Below, piece by piece: positions 7,168 through 13,774 of a stretch of DNA of 15,859 bases; the stretch's first letter is position 1; the number at the start of each line of letters is the position of its first letter. This stretch comes from CAZWVM01 sp964637705. Lineage in GTDB: Bacteria; UBA8481. Location of the stretch: NCBI GenBank assembly GCA_964637705.1, contig CAZWVM010000073.1, forward strand, positions 1 through 15,859, given 5' to 3'. Made by a program: the position numbers and the translations under genes. A model generated the notes under the pieces. It saw only the letters and a program-made list of their open reading frames with translations, searched no databases and was not told where the DNA came from.

Positions 7168-9093
7168 TCAGCCCTTCTTCCCCAGGACGTTCTCCAGCAG
7201 TTCCTGCGCGATGCCGGACTTGGCCTCGTCCTTGCCGCCCTTCAGGAGCGCGCGGGCCTCGGTGAGAACCTGGCTGGAATCGACCGCCCGGTCGACGGCC
7301 TTGCCCGCGGTGATCGCGTTGACGATCCGGTCGAAGAACTGCGTCTCGCCGCCGACGATGTCGACCTTGGCGTTGGAGAGCGCCTCGCCCAGGACCTTGG
7401 CCTGGCTCTCCGCGACGTCCTTGCGGATGCCGATCTCCGCGAGCGCGACGTCCTTCTCGACGTTGAGCCTCAGCTTGAACTCCTCGTGCTGGCGCCCCGC
7501 CTCGTGGAAGAGCTTCATGGCCTCGGCCTTCTTCGTGATCCCGTCCGCCTCGGCCTTGAACTTGAGCTGGGCCACCGAGGCCTCGGTCTCGCCCTGCTTC
7601 TGAAGCGCCGCCGCCTTCGCGCCGATGACGTTGGCCTCCGCCAGCCCCGACGCGGCCTGTTCCGCGGTCACGCCCTCCGCGAGGGCCTTCTTCCCGACCG
7701 CGATCTTGATGCTGGCGTTCTGCTCGCCCTCGGCCTCGATCACTTCCTGCTCGGCCTCGAGCTCCGCGGCCTTTTTCGCGGCCTCCGCCGCCTTCAAGCG
7801 GACGATCATGTCCTGGTCGGCCTTCAATTCCGCCGCCTTCTTCGCCGCCTCCGCGGCCTTCACGTTCTTGACGACCGCCTGCTCCGCCTCGGCCTCGGCC
7901 ATCGTCAGCATGACCTTCTTCTCGCGCTCGGCGGTCGCGAAGGCCTCGGTGTCCTTCACCCTCTGTTCCTCGGCCACCACGTCCTTCTGGACCATGACCC
8001 GGGCGCGGATGACCTCCTGGATGTTCTTCTGCTCGGTCTCCACCGCCTTGGTCTTCTCGATCGTGGCGAGCGAGGTGATCTTCTCGCGCTCGATGTCCTC
8101 CAACTGGCGGTCCTTCTCGACGCGCACCTTCTCCACGGCGTCCGTGCGCTCGCGGTTGCGCGCCGCCACGATGACCTGCCGGTTCTTGTTCTCCTCCGAG
8201 ACCTGGATCTCCTCGTCCGAGGCGATCCGCGCCTTCTCGTGCTTCAACCTCTGCTCCTGCTGGAACTTGATCGTCTCGGCCTCTTCCCGCGCCTTGATCG
8301 AGGCGACCTCGCGCATCTGCTTCTGCTCGGCCTCCGCCAGTTGGCGATTCTGCTCGAGGATGATCTCGCGGGTCTCGACGTCCTTCTTGTTGATCTCCCG
8401 CTCCTTGTCGCGGTTCCGCTCGTTGGTGAGGACCGCCTGCGCGGCGGTGCGCTCGGTGATCAGCTTGATGCCCTCGGCGTCGAGGATGTTGTTCGGATCG
8501 AGCTTCTCGACCTTGGACTGCTCGAGGATGTCGATGGCCGCGTCGTCGAGGACGTAGCCGTTGAGATCGGTGCCGACGTGGCGCTTGATCGCCTCGCGGA
8601 ACTCCGCGCGCTTGTTCAGGAGATCCTCGAAGTTGAAGTCGCGCCCGGCCGTTTTCAGGGCGTCCGAGAACTTCGGCTCGAAGAGTTCGGCCAGGACCTG
8701 GGGATCGGAGGCGCGCACGCAGCCGAGCGTCTGCGCCACCATCTTCACGTGCTCGGGAAGCTTGGAGTCCACGCGGATGTAGAAGGTGACCTTGATGTCG
8801 GCACGGAGGTTGTCCTTGCAGATGAGGCCGGTCGAGCCCTCGCGATGGATCTCCACGCGCTTCACGCTGATGTCCATCATCTCGAGCCGGTGCACGATCG
8901 GGAAGACGAAGATGCCCGAGTCGAAGGAGATCTGGATGCCGCCCACGCCCGTTCGGACGAGCGCCTGACCCTGCTGGGGAATCCGGTAGGTCCAGCCGAT
9001 GATGAGCCGCAGGATTCCATACAACACGGCGAAGCCCACGAGAGCCGCCAGGACCATGCCGATGGCGGAAACGATCCAGGTGATGATTTCCAT
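7168..9093 (-). CDS. Flotillin family protein (SPFH/Band 7, YqiK-like)
   Basis: This is a membrane scaffold protein of 641 residues. A hydrophobic segment at about 4-34 anchors the N-terminus. The SPFH/Band 7 domain follows at about 36-220, with YRIPQQGQALVRTG, the strand GIFVFPIVHRLEMMDISVKR and the internal NLRADIKVTFYIRVD. From about 215 to 570 it is a long Glu/Ala/Lys-rich coiled coil, including a 22-residue tandem repeat around KAAEAAKKAAEL. The C-terminal 70 residues resemble the flotillin oligomerisation end. Flotillins form large membrane assemblies that organise protein complexes in microdomains. A Shine-Dalgarno-like AAAGGGG (9106-9100) is 6 bases before the ATG. No NfeD-type partner is present here, unlike yqiJ-yqiK or yuaF-floT; the neighbour is the giant ATPase instead. 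The family call is firm and the cargo is unknown. Confidence 0.92.
   Translation of the reverse strand: MEIITWIVSAIGMVLAALVGFAVLYGILRLIIGWTYRIPQQGQALVRTGVGGIQISFDSGIFVFPIVHRLEMMDISVKRVEIHREGSTGLICKDNLRADIKVTFYIRVDSKLPEHVKMVAQTLGCVRASDPQVLAELFEPKFSDALKTAGRDFNFEDLLNKRAEFREAIKRHVGTDLNGYVLDDAAIDILEQSKVEKLDPNNILDAEGIKLITERTAAQAVLTNERNRDKEREINKKDVETREIILEQNRQLAEAEQKQMREVASIKAREEAETIKFQQEQRLKHEKARIASDEEIQVSEENKNRQVIVAARNRERTDAVEKVRVEKDRQLEDIEREKITSLATIEKTKAVETEQKNIQEVIRARVMVQKDVVAEEQRVKDTEAFATAEREKKVMLTMAEAEAEQAVVKNVKAAEAAKKAAELKADQDMIVRLKAAEAAKKAAELEAEQEVIEAEGEQNASIKIAVGKKALAEGVTAEQAASGLAEANVIGAKAAALQKQGETEASVAQLKFKAEADGITKKAEAMKLFHEAGRQHEEFKLRLNVEKDVALAEIGIRKDVAESQAKVLGEALSNAKVDIVGGETQFFDRIVNAITAGKAVDRAVDSSQVLTEARALLKGGKDEAKSGIAQELLENVLGKKG
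7742..7867 (-). repeat. Tandem 66-base (22-residue) repeat within the flotillin coiled coil
   Basis: Two adjacent copies encode KAAEAAKKAAEL, the first followed by KADQDMIVRL and the second by EAEQEVIEAE. The period is 22 residues, three heptads plus one, which keeps a coiled coil roughly in register. It appears to be a recent internal duplication. Confidence 0.7.
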
Positions 9094-9155
9094 GCCTGAC
9101 CCCTTTCAATCCCCCGAGTTGTTCCGTGAGTGCGTAGAAGCGGCGTGCCGGTAAA

Positions 9156-9183
9156 ACGGTACCGTGAAGACCTTTTATGTCAA
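9156..9183 (-). promoter_or_regulatory. Possible internal promoter before the flotillin gene, with overlapping palindrome
   Basis: On the minus strand a consensus TTGACA (9183-9178) is followed after 16 bases by TACCGT (9161-9156), which has the most conserved -10 positions (T1, A2, T6) but only 3 of 6 matches. A perfect 10-base palindrome, ACGGTACCGT (9156-9165), overlaps the -10 box and could be an operator. The -35 box lies over the end of the upstream gene. It would give a leader of about 55 bases for the flotillin gene and could uncouple flotillin and ATPase from the first two genes of the block. Confidence 0.35.
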
Positions 9184-10890
9184 CGTCTTTGAAGCGACGA
9201 CGGTTCCCTCCCGCGATTCCTCGACCGTCAGCGAGGCGATCGCGGACGACAGTCCGATCTCCCAGGAGGCCGACTCCCCCCCGCGCCGGTCGATGACCGA
9301 AAGCACGACCGGGATCTCGGAGGGGTCGGAGAGCCCGTTCAGGTGGACCGAGCCGAAGAAGACGGCGACGCCCTCGAACGCCAGCGTCCGCGCCTCGGCG
9401 AGAGCGCGCTCGACCTGGGTCCGGGCCTGGAGAACGGCCACGAGCAGGGGGCGCGCAGCCTCGCCGCAACCCCGGATCTCGTCCAGGTCGCGGCCGGAGA
9501 GCGTGGCCGCCACGTCCGCGATGCGCGGGATCGCGTGGTCGCCCTCGAGAACCGCCCGCAGTGCGCCGCAGCAGTGAGACTCCCGGCCGTAGCGGTCCAT
9601 GCATCCGTAGACCCGCCGACCCTCCTTCTCCATCACGCCGCAATGCGACTGGAGACGCGCGATGAGCGCGAGCGTCCCGCCACCATCGAAGTGGCGGGCC
9701 GCGATGGAGAGCGATCCGGGTTCGTAGCATCCGCCGCGGTTGGAGGTGACGACCGCCGAGCCGCGGCCCTCGGACAGGGCGGGCAGCATCAGGCCCACGC
9801 CGCTCCGGGCGAAGCGCACCCGCGAATCCTGCTCCGCTTCGTCGGTGCAGGTCACGTGCAGGGCCCCCACGCGATCACAGGCGAAGTACCGGACGAGCGC
9901 CGCCAGGAGCACGTTCGTCCGGAAGAGAGGCGTCTCGCGTCCGATCACGGCACGGATGCGTTTCTCGAGGAACCGGTCAGACAAAAGGCCCGGCGCGCCT
10001 GCGCACCGGTTCGGGAACCGCGACGCCGGGGTGCTCGGCGCGGAGATCGTCGCGGCGACGGAGACGTCGGCGGCGGAGAGGATGCGCGCCGGCTCCAGGG
10101 TGGGGCCGGCCATCGGCTTCTTCTCGAGCGCGGCGGCCGCGGCGGCGGGAGCCATGACGTCCATGCGGGGCGCGTCGACCGGGCCAGTCTCGGAGGTGGC
10201 GACGTGCGGCGGCGCATGAGGATCCTCGGGGACCACCGCCCGCGCCGCCTCCAGGGACTCCTGGACGCGCTCGTGAATCTCGTTCGGATCCAGCCGTCCC
10301 TTCTTCGCGTCGTCCCAGACCTCCCCGAGGTCCTGCGATGCCTTCCTCGCCATCTCCTCGATCGCCGCACGGCCCTCGTCGTACTGCTTCCTGAGGACAC
10401 CGGTCACGTCGACGACCTGTTCCGCGATCGTCGCCTCCGGCCTAGCCGCCGCGGCCGCGGCCGGCGAGAACTCGCCGAGGAGATCCCTCACCGCCGAGGC
10501 CACCTCGTCCGGCTTCGCCTTCCCGCGCGCCGCCGCCTCGATCTGGGACTTCACCCACTCGGCGCGCCTCAGGACATTCTCGCGTTTCTCCTTCAGCCGG
10601 TCCTCGCCGTCGGAGAGGAGGTCCTTCACCTCGGCGGCCGTCTCCGTCCAGTCAGGCGCTTCACCGCGCTTCGACGCGGTTCGCGCCGCCACGCGAGCCA
10701 AGACGTCGGGCTGATCTTTCAGTTCGCCGAGAGCGTCGTTGATCAGGGCGCGGAGCGCCTTGCGATTCTGCTTGCGGAAGAGCGGCAGCAGGGTCTCGGC
10801 CGCGCCCTTCGTCTCGAAGGAATCGTGGAGGGTGCGCGCCTGCTCGAGAAGCGACTCGAGAGCCGAGGACTCAACCGGATTCGTTCTCAC
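9175..10890 (-). CDS. Unrecognised protein: helical N-terminus, Pro/Ala linker, Cys-rich C-terminal domain
   Basis: I do not recognise this 571-residue protein. Residues 1-225 are charged and predicted helical, rich in Glu, Lys, Arg and Ala, with no membrane segment. About 225-310 is a low-complexity Ala/Pro linker. About 310-571 is an alpha/beta-like domain with many Cys and His: Cys348 in TCTDEAEQDSRV, Cys388, His416-Cys417 (QSHCGVM), Cys430, His439-Cys440-Cys441 (ESHCCGALRAVLEG) and Cys475. The order of a C-x-D element, a later SHCG and then a CGALRAVLEG phrase distantly recalls beta-carbonic anhydrase, but the spacing does not fit the enzyme. Metal binding is plausible and catalysis unproven. 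The GTG at 10890-10888 overlaps the TGA of the upstream channel-like gene as GTGA, so the two are probably translationally coupled. It is the second gene of the flotillin/ATPase block. Confidence 0.8.
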   Translation of the reverse strand: MRTNPVESSALESLLEQARTLHDSFETKGAAETLLPLFRKQNRKALRALINDALGELKDQPDVLARVAARTASKRGEAPDWTETAAEVKDLLSDGEDRLKEKRENVLRRAEWVKSQIEAAARGKAKPDEVASAVRDLLGEFSPAAAAAARPEATIAEQVVDVTGVLRKQYDEGRAAIEEMARKASQDLGEVWDDAKKGRLDPNEIHERVQESLEAARAVVPEDPHAPPHVATSETGPVDAPRMDVMAPAAAAAALEKKPMAGPTLEPARILSAADVSVAATISAPSTPASRFPNRCAGAPGLLSDRFLEKRIRAVIGRETPLFRTNVLLAALVRYFACDRVGALHVTCTDEAEQDSRVRFARSGVGLMLPALSEGRGSAVVTSNRGGCYEPGSLSIAARHFDGGGTLALIARLQSHCGVMEKEGRRVYGCMDRYGRESHCCGALRAVLEGDHAIPRIADVAATLSGRDLDEIRGCGEAARPLLVAVLQARTQVERALAEARTLAFEGVAVFFGSVHLNGLSDPSEIPVVLSVIDRRGGESASWEIGLSSAIASLTVEESREGTVVASKTLT

Positions 10891-11381
10891 CGGGCCTCAA
10901 ACTCCGCCGGTGGCCTCTTCGCGATGACCTCCTCGAGCAGGGCCGCGATCCGGTCCAGCCGATCGATGATCCTGTTATCGGCGGGCGGAAGAAGTTCACG
11001 GGTGCCTCGCTGTTGCACGCCCTCCGCCACGGCCAGTCCCTGCATGGCCGGGCCGATGCCCATGACCAGGCCGAGGATGTACTTGCCGAGGGGCGTCACC
11101 GCCCCTCCCCCGTCGGAGACCGCGGCGATGCATGTGCTGACGGTCCAGAAGGCGTCCGCGAAGGACGTGACCCGGGGATTCCGATCCTCTTCGGCGAGAA
11201 AGAAAAGGATCGAGCCGGCCAGAGTCGCCGTCATGATGCTGTCGATCGGACGCTCCGAGACGTGGCGCACCGCGAGTTCCTTGAGCATGGGAGAAGAAGA
11301 ACCGGGCGCGGGCGTCGGCCGCGAACCCGTGACGGCGTAAAGGAGATCTCCGGTCAGACCATCGAGAAAGGACTCCGCCAT
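10887..11381 (-). CDS. Small two-TM protein resembling a K+ channel pore without the selectivity filter
   Basis: The 164-residue protein has a TM segment at about 48-64 (SIMTATLAGSILFFLA) and a pore-helix-like SFADAFWTVST (73-83). The filter position is at about 85-90, then VTPLGK and TM2 at about 100-118 (YILGLVMGIGPAMQGLAVA). The order TM, SFADAFW, filter, VTPLGK, TM is that of two-TM potassium channel pores (Ion_trans_2 type), but the filter TVGYGD is replaced by IAAVSD. K+ selectivity is therefore unlikely. The C-terminus (about 136-154) is an amphipathic helix that could oligomerise. I chose ATG 11381 because GGAGGA (11394-11389) lies 7 bases before it; the in-frame GTG at 11387 is too close to that site. 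It is the first gene of the minus-strand block and overlaps the next gene by 4 bases. The channel-fold assignment is moderate. Confidence 0.7.
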   Translation of the reverse strand: MAESFLDGLTGDLLYAVTGSRPTPAPGSSSPMLKELAVRHVSERPIDSIMTATLAGSILFFLAEEDRNPRVTSFADAFWTVSTCIAAVSDGGGAVTPLGKYILGLVMGIGPAMQGLAVAEGVQQRGTRELLPPADNRIIDRLDRIAALLEEVIAKRPPAEFEAR

Positions 11382-11425
11382 GGTCACATCCTCCCCAACC
11401 CGCCCCGCCTCGGGTCTCCGGGGGG

Positions 11426-11454
11426 AATCTCCGGGAGAAGACTCATTCTGTCAA
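11426..11454 (-). promoter_or_regulatory. Putative promoter of the five-gene minus-strand block
   Basis: On the minus strand a perfect TTGACA (11454-11449) is followed after 17 bases by GAGATT (11431-11426), a weak -10. Transcription would start near 11419, about 38 bases before the ATG at 11381. Two direct copies of TCTCCGG on the plus strand (11415-11421 and 11428-11434) flank and overlap the -10 and could be regulator half-sites. The -35 is convincing and the -10 is not. Confidence 0.45.
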
Positions 11455-11534
11455 CGTGAAACGCCCGGTCGGGAGCGCGCCTGTTCACATGAGTCGCCGG
11501 CATTTCTAGCGTGCACCCGCCCCGGGCGATCGAG

Positions 11535-11564
11535 TTGACGGCGCCCGGTGCGCCGTGGTCCAAT
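11535..11564 (+). promoter_or_regulatory. Extended -10 promoter for the RCK-domain gene (leaderless type)
   Basis: TTGACG (11535-11540), an 18-base spacer and TCCAAT (11559-11564) preceded by TGG form a -35 plus extended -10 promoter. The ATG at 11573 is 8 bases after the -10 box, so the transcript would begin at or next to the start codon. It shares the divergent region 11382-11572 with the block promoter on the other strand; no other feature is visible in that region. Confidence 0.6.
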
Positions 11565-11572
11565 CCTCGCCG

Positions 11573-12583
11573 ATGACCTCATTGCGCGCGCGCCTCGTCT
11601 ACGCCCGGATCCTCTGGAAGGAATTCCGCGCTTCGATACTCGCCTTCATCGCGGTCCTCGCGCTCGGCACCCTCGCCACGCACGCTCTCTACGACATCGC
11701 GCCCCTCAGCCTGCCCGAGGCGCTCTGGGGCACCTTCACGCTCATCTTCTTCCAGCCGTCCCTCGCCTTTCCCCGTCACCCCGCGCTCGAGGCCGTCTTC
11801 TTCCTCATTCCCGTCGTCAGCTTCCTCATGGTCGTCGAGGGTTTCCTGCGCTTCGGCGCTCTCGTCGTCAACCGCAACCAGAACCCGGAGGTGTGGAACA
11901 TGGCCCTGGCCCAGTCCTTCGAGAATCACGTCGTGATCGCCGGCATGGGAAAGATCGGGCTCCGCGCCGCCCGACTGCTCCTCGACGACGGCGAGCGCCT
12001 GGTCTGCGTGGAGAAGAACCCGGAATCGCTGCCGCGGACGGAGTTCGAGGAGCGCGGGGCGGCCCTGATCACCGGCAACATCCTCGCCGACGACGTCTTC
12101 CGCAAGGTTCACGTGGAGAAGGCCAAGTGCTTCATGGCCTGCACCGACGACGACCTCGTCAACTTCGAGTCGGCGCTGAAGGCGCGCGCGGTCAACCCCG
12201 GCATCCGCGTGGTGCTGCGTCTCTTCAACGACAAGCTGGCGTCCCAGATGGAATCGAACTTCAACATCTCGATCGTCTACAGCTCCTCCGCCCTCGCCGC
12301 GCCCTCCTTCGCCTCCGCGGTCTACTCCAAGAACATCAAGGACTCCTTCGTGATCGACCACGAGCGTTTCTGCCTCCTGCACTGCCTCGTCGACGCGGTG
12401 TCGCCGTTTTGCGGCCTGGTACACGCGGACGTGGAGCGGCAGTTCGAGGCGACGATCGTGGTGCACAAGGATTCCGCGAAGAGGAAGAAGCCCGGGGATC
12501 CGCAGACGCCGGTCGAAGAGGGAGACAACCTCATCCTCATCGTTCCCTTCCGCGTGGTGAAGGCAAAGGCGGGACGGATCTAG
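11573..12583 (+). CDS. Channel-like membrane protein with TrkA-N/RCK NAD-binding module, filter degenerate
   Basis: This 336-residue protein has the layout of a two-TM RCK-gated K+ channel. It has TM1 at about 20-42, a pore-helix-like LPEALWGTFTLIF (47-59), TM2 at about 71-92 and an RCK-N Rossmann domain from 119. The Rossmann domain shows VVIAGMGKIGLRAARLLL (120-137; GxGxxG at 124-129), Glu147 at the end of strand 2 in VCVEKNP, and LITGNILADDVF (165-176). An RCK-C-like segment follows at about 250-336. The filter after the pore helix reads FFQPSLAFPRHP instead of TVGYGD, so ordinary K+ selectivity is not expected. Binding of NAD(H) or another nucleotide is likely from the intact motif. The ATG at 11573 lies 8 bases after the promoter's -10; the GTG at 11555 would fall before the -10. 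It diverges from the flotillin block. Confidence 0.82.
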   Translation: MTSLRARLVYARILWKEFRASILAFIAVLALGTLATHALYDIAPLSLPEALWGTFTLIFFQPSLAFPRHPALEAVFFLIPVVSFLMVVEGFLRFGALVVNRNQNPEVWNMALAQSFENHVVIAGMGKIGLRAARLLLDDGERLVCVEKNPESLPRTEFEERGAALITGNILADDVFRKVHVEKAKCFMACTDDDLVNFESALKARAVNPGIRVVLRLFNDKLASQMESNFNISIVYSSSALAAPSFASAVYSKNIKDSFVIDHERFCLLHCLVDAVSPFCGLVHADVERQFEATIVVHKDSAKRKKPGDPQTPVEEGDNLILIVPFRVVKAKAGRI

Positions 12584-12586
12584 CGC

Positions 12587-13462
12587 CTACAGGAACGCCG
12601 CGCCCACGATCCCGGCGTCGTTGCCGAGTTCCGACTTGACGATCTGGTAGCTGTCCCGGAGCACCGGGTAGACGTGCTCCGAGGTCGCGGTGCGCAGGGG
12701 ACTGAAGAGGACGGTGCCGGCCTTGGCGATCTGACCGCCGACGACGATCCGCTCGAGGTTGAGGACCTGGATCATTCCTCCGAGGACCTGCCCCAGGTTC
12801 TGGGCCACGCCCTCGTAGACGGCCTTCGCCCACTCCTCGCCGTCGTGAGCCCGCTTCGCGACGATCTCGGGGTCCACGTCGACGATCTCGGGCTTCATCG
12901 AACGCGCGCGCCGCACGATCGCCTCCTTCGCCACATACTGCTCGAGGCACCCCTTGTTGCCGCACGGACAAGGGTGCCCGCCCGGAATCAGCGTGAAGTG
13001 CCCGATCTCCCCGGCCGTCTGGTCCTTGCCGAGGTGGAGACTGCCGTTGAGGATGAGCGCGCCGCCGAGACCGGTGCCGAGGGTGATGACGAGGATGTCG
13101 CGGAAACCGACGCCGGCGCCGAAGAGGAATTCGCCCCAGGCGATGGCGTTCACGTCGTTGGCGACCTTGACGGGAACGCCGAGCTTGGAGGAGAGCAGCT
13201 CCGCCAGGGGCACCTCGTTCCAGTGAGGAAGGTTCGGCGAGGTGCGCACGATGCCGCGCGCGTGATCAATGAGGCCGGGCGCTCCGATGCCGACGGAATC
13301 GAACTTGCCGAGCTTCTGGCAGAGCGACGCCATGATCTCGACGACCCTTTCCGGCCCGTCCCCCGCCGGGGTCGCCACGCGCGCCCGCTCCGTGACCTCT
13401 CCCTTCGGACCGACGAGGCCCGCGCGCAGGTTGGTTCCGCCGAGATCGATGCCGATCTTCAT
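12587..13462 (-). CDS. ROK family sugar kinase (glucokinase-like)
   Basis: This cytosolic kinase of 291 residues uses the ASKHA fold to phosphorylate a sugar with ATP, most likely glucose or an N-acetyl hexosamine. The phosphate-1 loop is IGIDLGGTNLRAGLV (3-17). VANDVNAIAWGE (100-111) carries the catalytic Asp103. TLGTGLGGALI (117-127) is the phosphate-2 motif. The ROK signature GEIGHFTLIPGGHPCPCG (141-158) plus GCLE gives the zinc ligands His145, Cys155, Cys157 and Cys162. ATG 13462 is chosen because MKIGIDLGG starts the family's first strand; a purine-rich GAGAG lies about 8 bases before it, and an upstream in-frame start would add 11 unrelated residues. There is no DNA-binding domain, so it is a kinase rather than a ROK repressor. 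It converges on the RCK gene with a 3-base gap. The exact sugar is not known. Confidence 0.9.
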   Translation of the reverse strand: MKIGIDLGGTNLRAGLVGPKGEVTERARVATPAGDGPERVVEIMASLCQKLGKFDSVGIGAPGLIDHARGIVRTSPNLPHWNEVPLAELLSSKLGVPVKVANDVNAIAWGEFLFGAGVGFRDILVITLGTGLGGALILNGSLHLGKDQTAGEIGHFTLIPGGHPCPCGNKGCLEQYVAKEAIVRRARSMKPEIVDVDPEIVAKRAHDGEEWAKAVYEGVAQNLGQVLGGMIQVLNLERIVVGGQIAKAGTVLFSPLRTATSEHVYPVLRDSYQIVKSELGNDAGIVGAAFL

Positions 13463-13537
13463 TGTCGTCTCTCTTTCGCCCGGCCCCGCCGCCACCCCTC
13501 TCGTGGGTTCCGCGCGACGCCCGCATGAAGTGCGGTT

Positions 13538-13565
13538 ATCATACTCGTCCCATGGTCAAAGTCGA
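13538..13565 (-). promoter_or_regulatory. Putative promoter of the ROK kinase gene
   Basis: On the minus strand TCGACT (13565-13560), a 16-base spacer and TATGAT (13543-13538) form a plausible promoter with a 5-of-6 match at -10. Transcription would start near 13531 and leave a leader of about 70 bases before the ATG at 13462. Confidence 0.45.
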
Positions 13566-13655
13566 CCCCTGCCCGTCTCCAGATCCCCGGGAACGGCCCA
13601 AAGAGACCTAACACGAACACGTGGAGGCTGCGGCGTGCCGATCCAGAAAAAGAAC

Positions 13656-13667
13656 CTTCCATGGAAG
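13656..13667. promoter_or_regulatory. 12-base perfect palindrome upstream of the cold-shock promoter
   Basis: CTTCCATGGAAG is its own reverse complement and ends 7 bases before the -35 box of the cold-shock gene. The position would suit an activator or other DNA-binding dimer. No second copy was seen in the window, although the half-site GGAAGTAT recurs at about 13723-13730. Confidence 0.35.
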
Positions 13668-13674
13668 TATTTGC

Positions 13675-13704
13675 TTGACGAGGACCTGCCGGGAGGCCGA
13701 TAAT
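13675..13704 (+). promoter_or_regulatory. Promoter of the cold-shock protein gene
   Basis: TTGACG (13675-13680), an 18-base spacer and GATAAT (13699-13704) give 5-of-6 matches in both boxes. Transcription would begin near 13711, leaving a leader of about 139 bases before the ATG at 13850. A long leader is typical of regulated cspA-type genes. The stretch between the ROK promoter and this one (13566-13655) shows nothing else I can name. Confidence 0.65.
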
Positions 13705-13774
13705 AGCCATGAAATTGATCAGGGAAGTATCTGTGCCTGAGTTCTTGGTGATTAGGCTTGGACCTCTCACAGAA

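Noticed and set aside
1400..7603. A very long open frame on the plus strand (over 2000 codons) opposite the giant ATPase and part of the flotillin gene
   Set aside because: Its product is Arg/Asp/His/Leu-rich with no domain pattern, as expected for the antisense of a GC-rich gene; the minus-strand frame has clear AAA+ and SPFH motifs.
7139..9730. An 860-codon minus-strand frame across the flotillin gene and the end of the Cys-rich gene
   Set aside because: It is an Arg/Gly-rich out-of-frame shadow that crosses the boundary between two better-supported genes.
9175..10122. Calling the Cys-rich domain a beta-carbonic anhydrase outright
   Set aside because: The motif order is only suggestive; the zinc-binding His spacing and overall length do not match, so it is kept as a low-confidence finding.
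11548..12639. A 363-codon plus-strand frame overlapping the RCK gene
   Set aside because: It is Arg/Pro-rich in another frame of the same DNA; the RCK frame has the Rossmann and TM motifs.
12587..13462. ROK protein as a transcriptional repressor (NagC/XylR type)
   Set aside because: It begins directly with the kinase phosphate loop and has no N-terminal DNA-binding helix-turn-helix.
13635..13703. A 22-codon frame from GTG 13635 (VPIQKKNLPWKYLL...) ahead of csp
   Set aside because: It has no ribosome-binding site and lies across the csp palindrome and promoter, which explain the sequence better.
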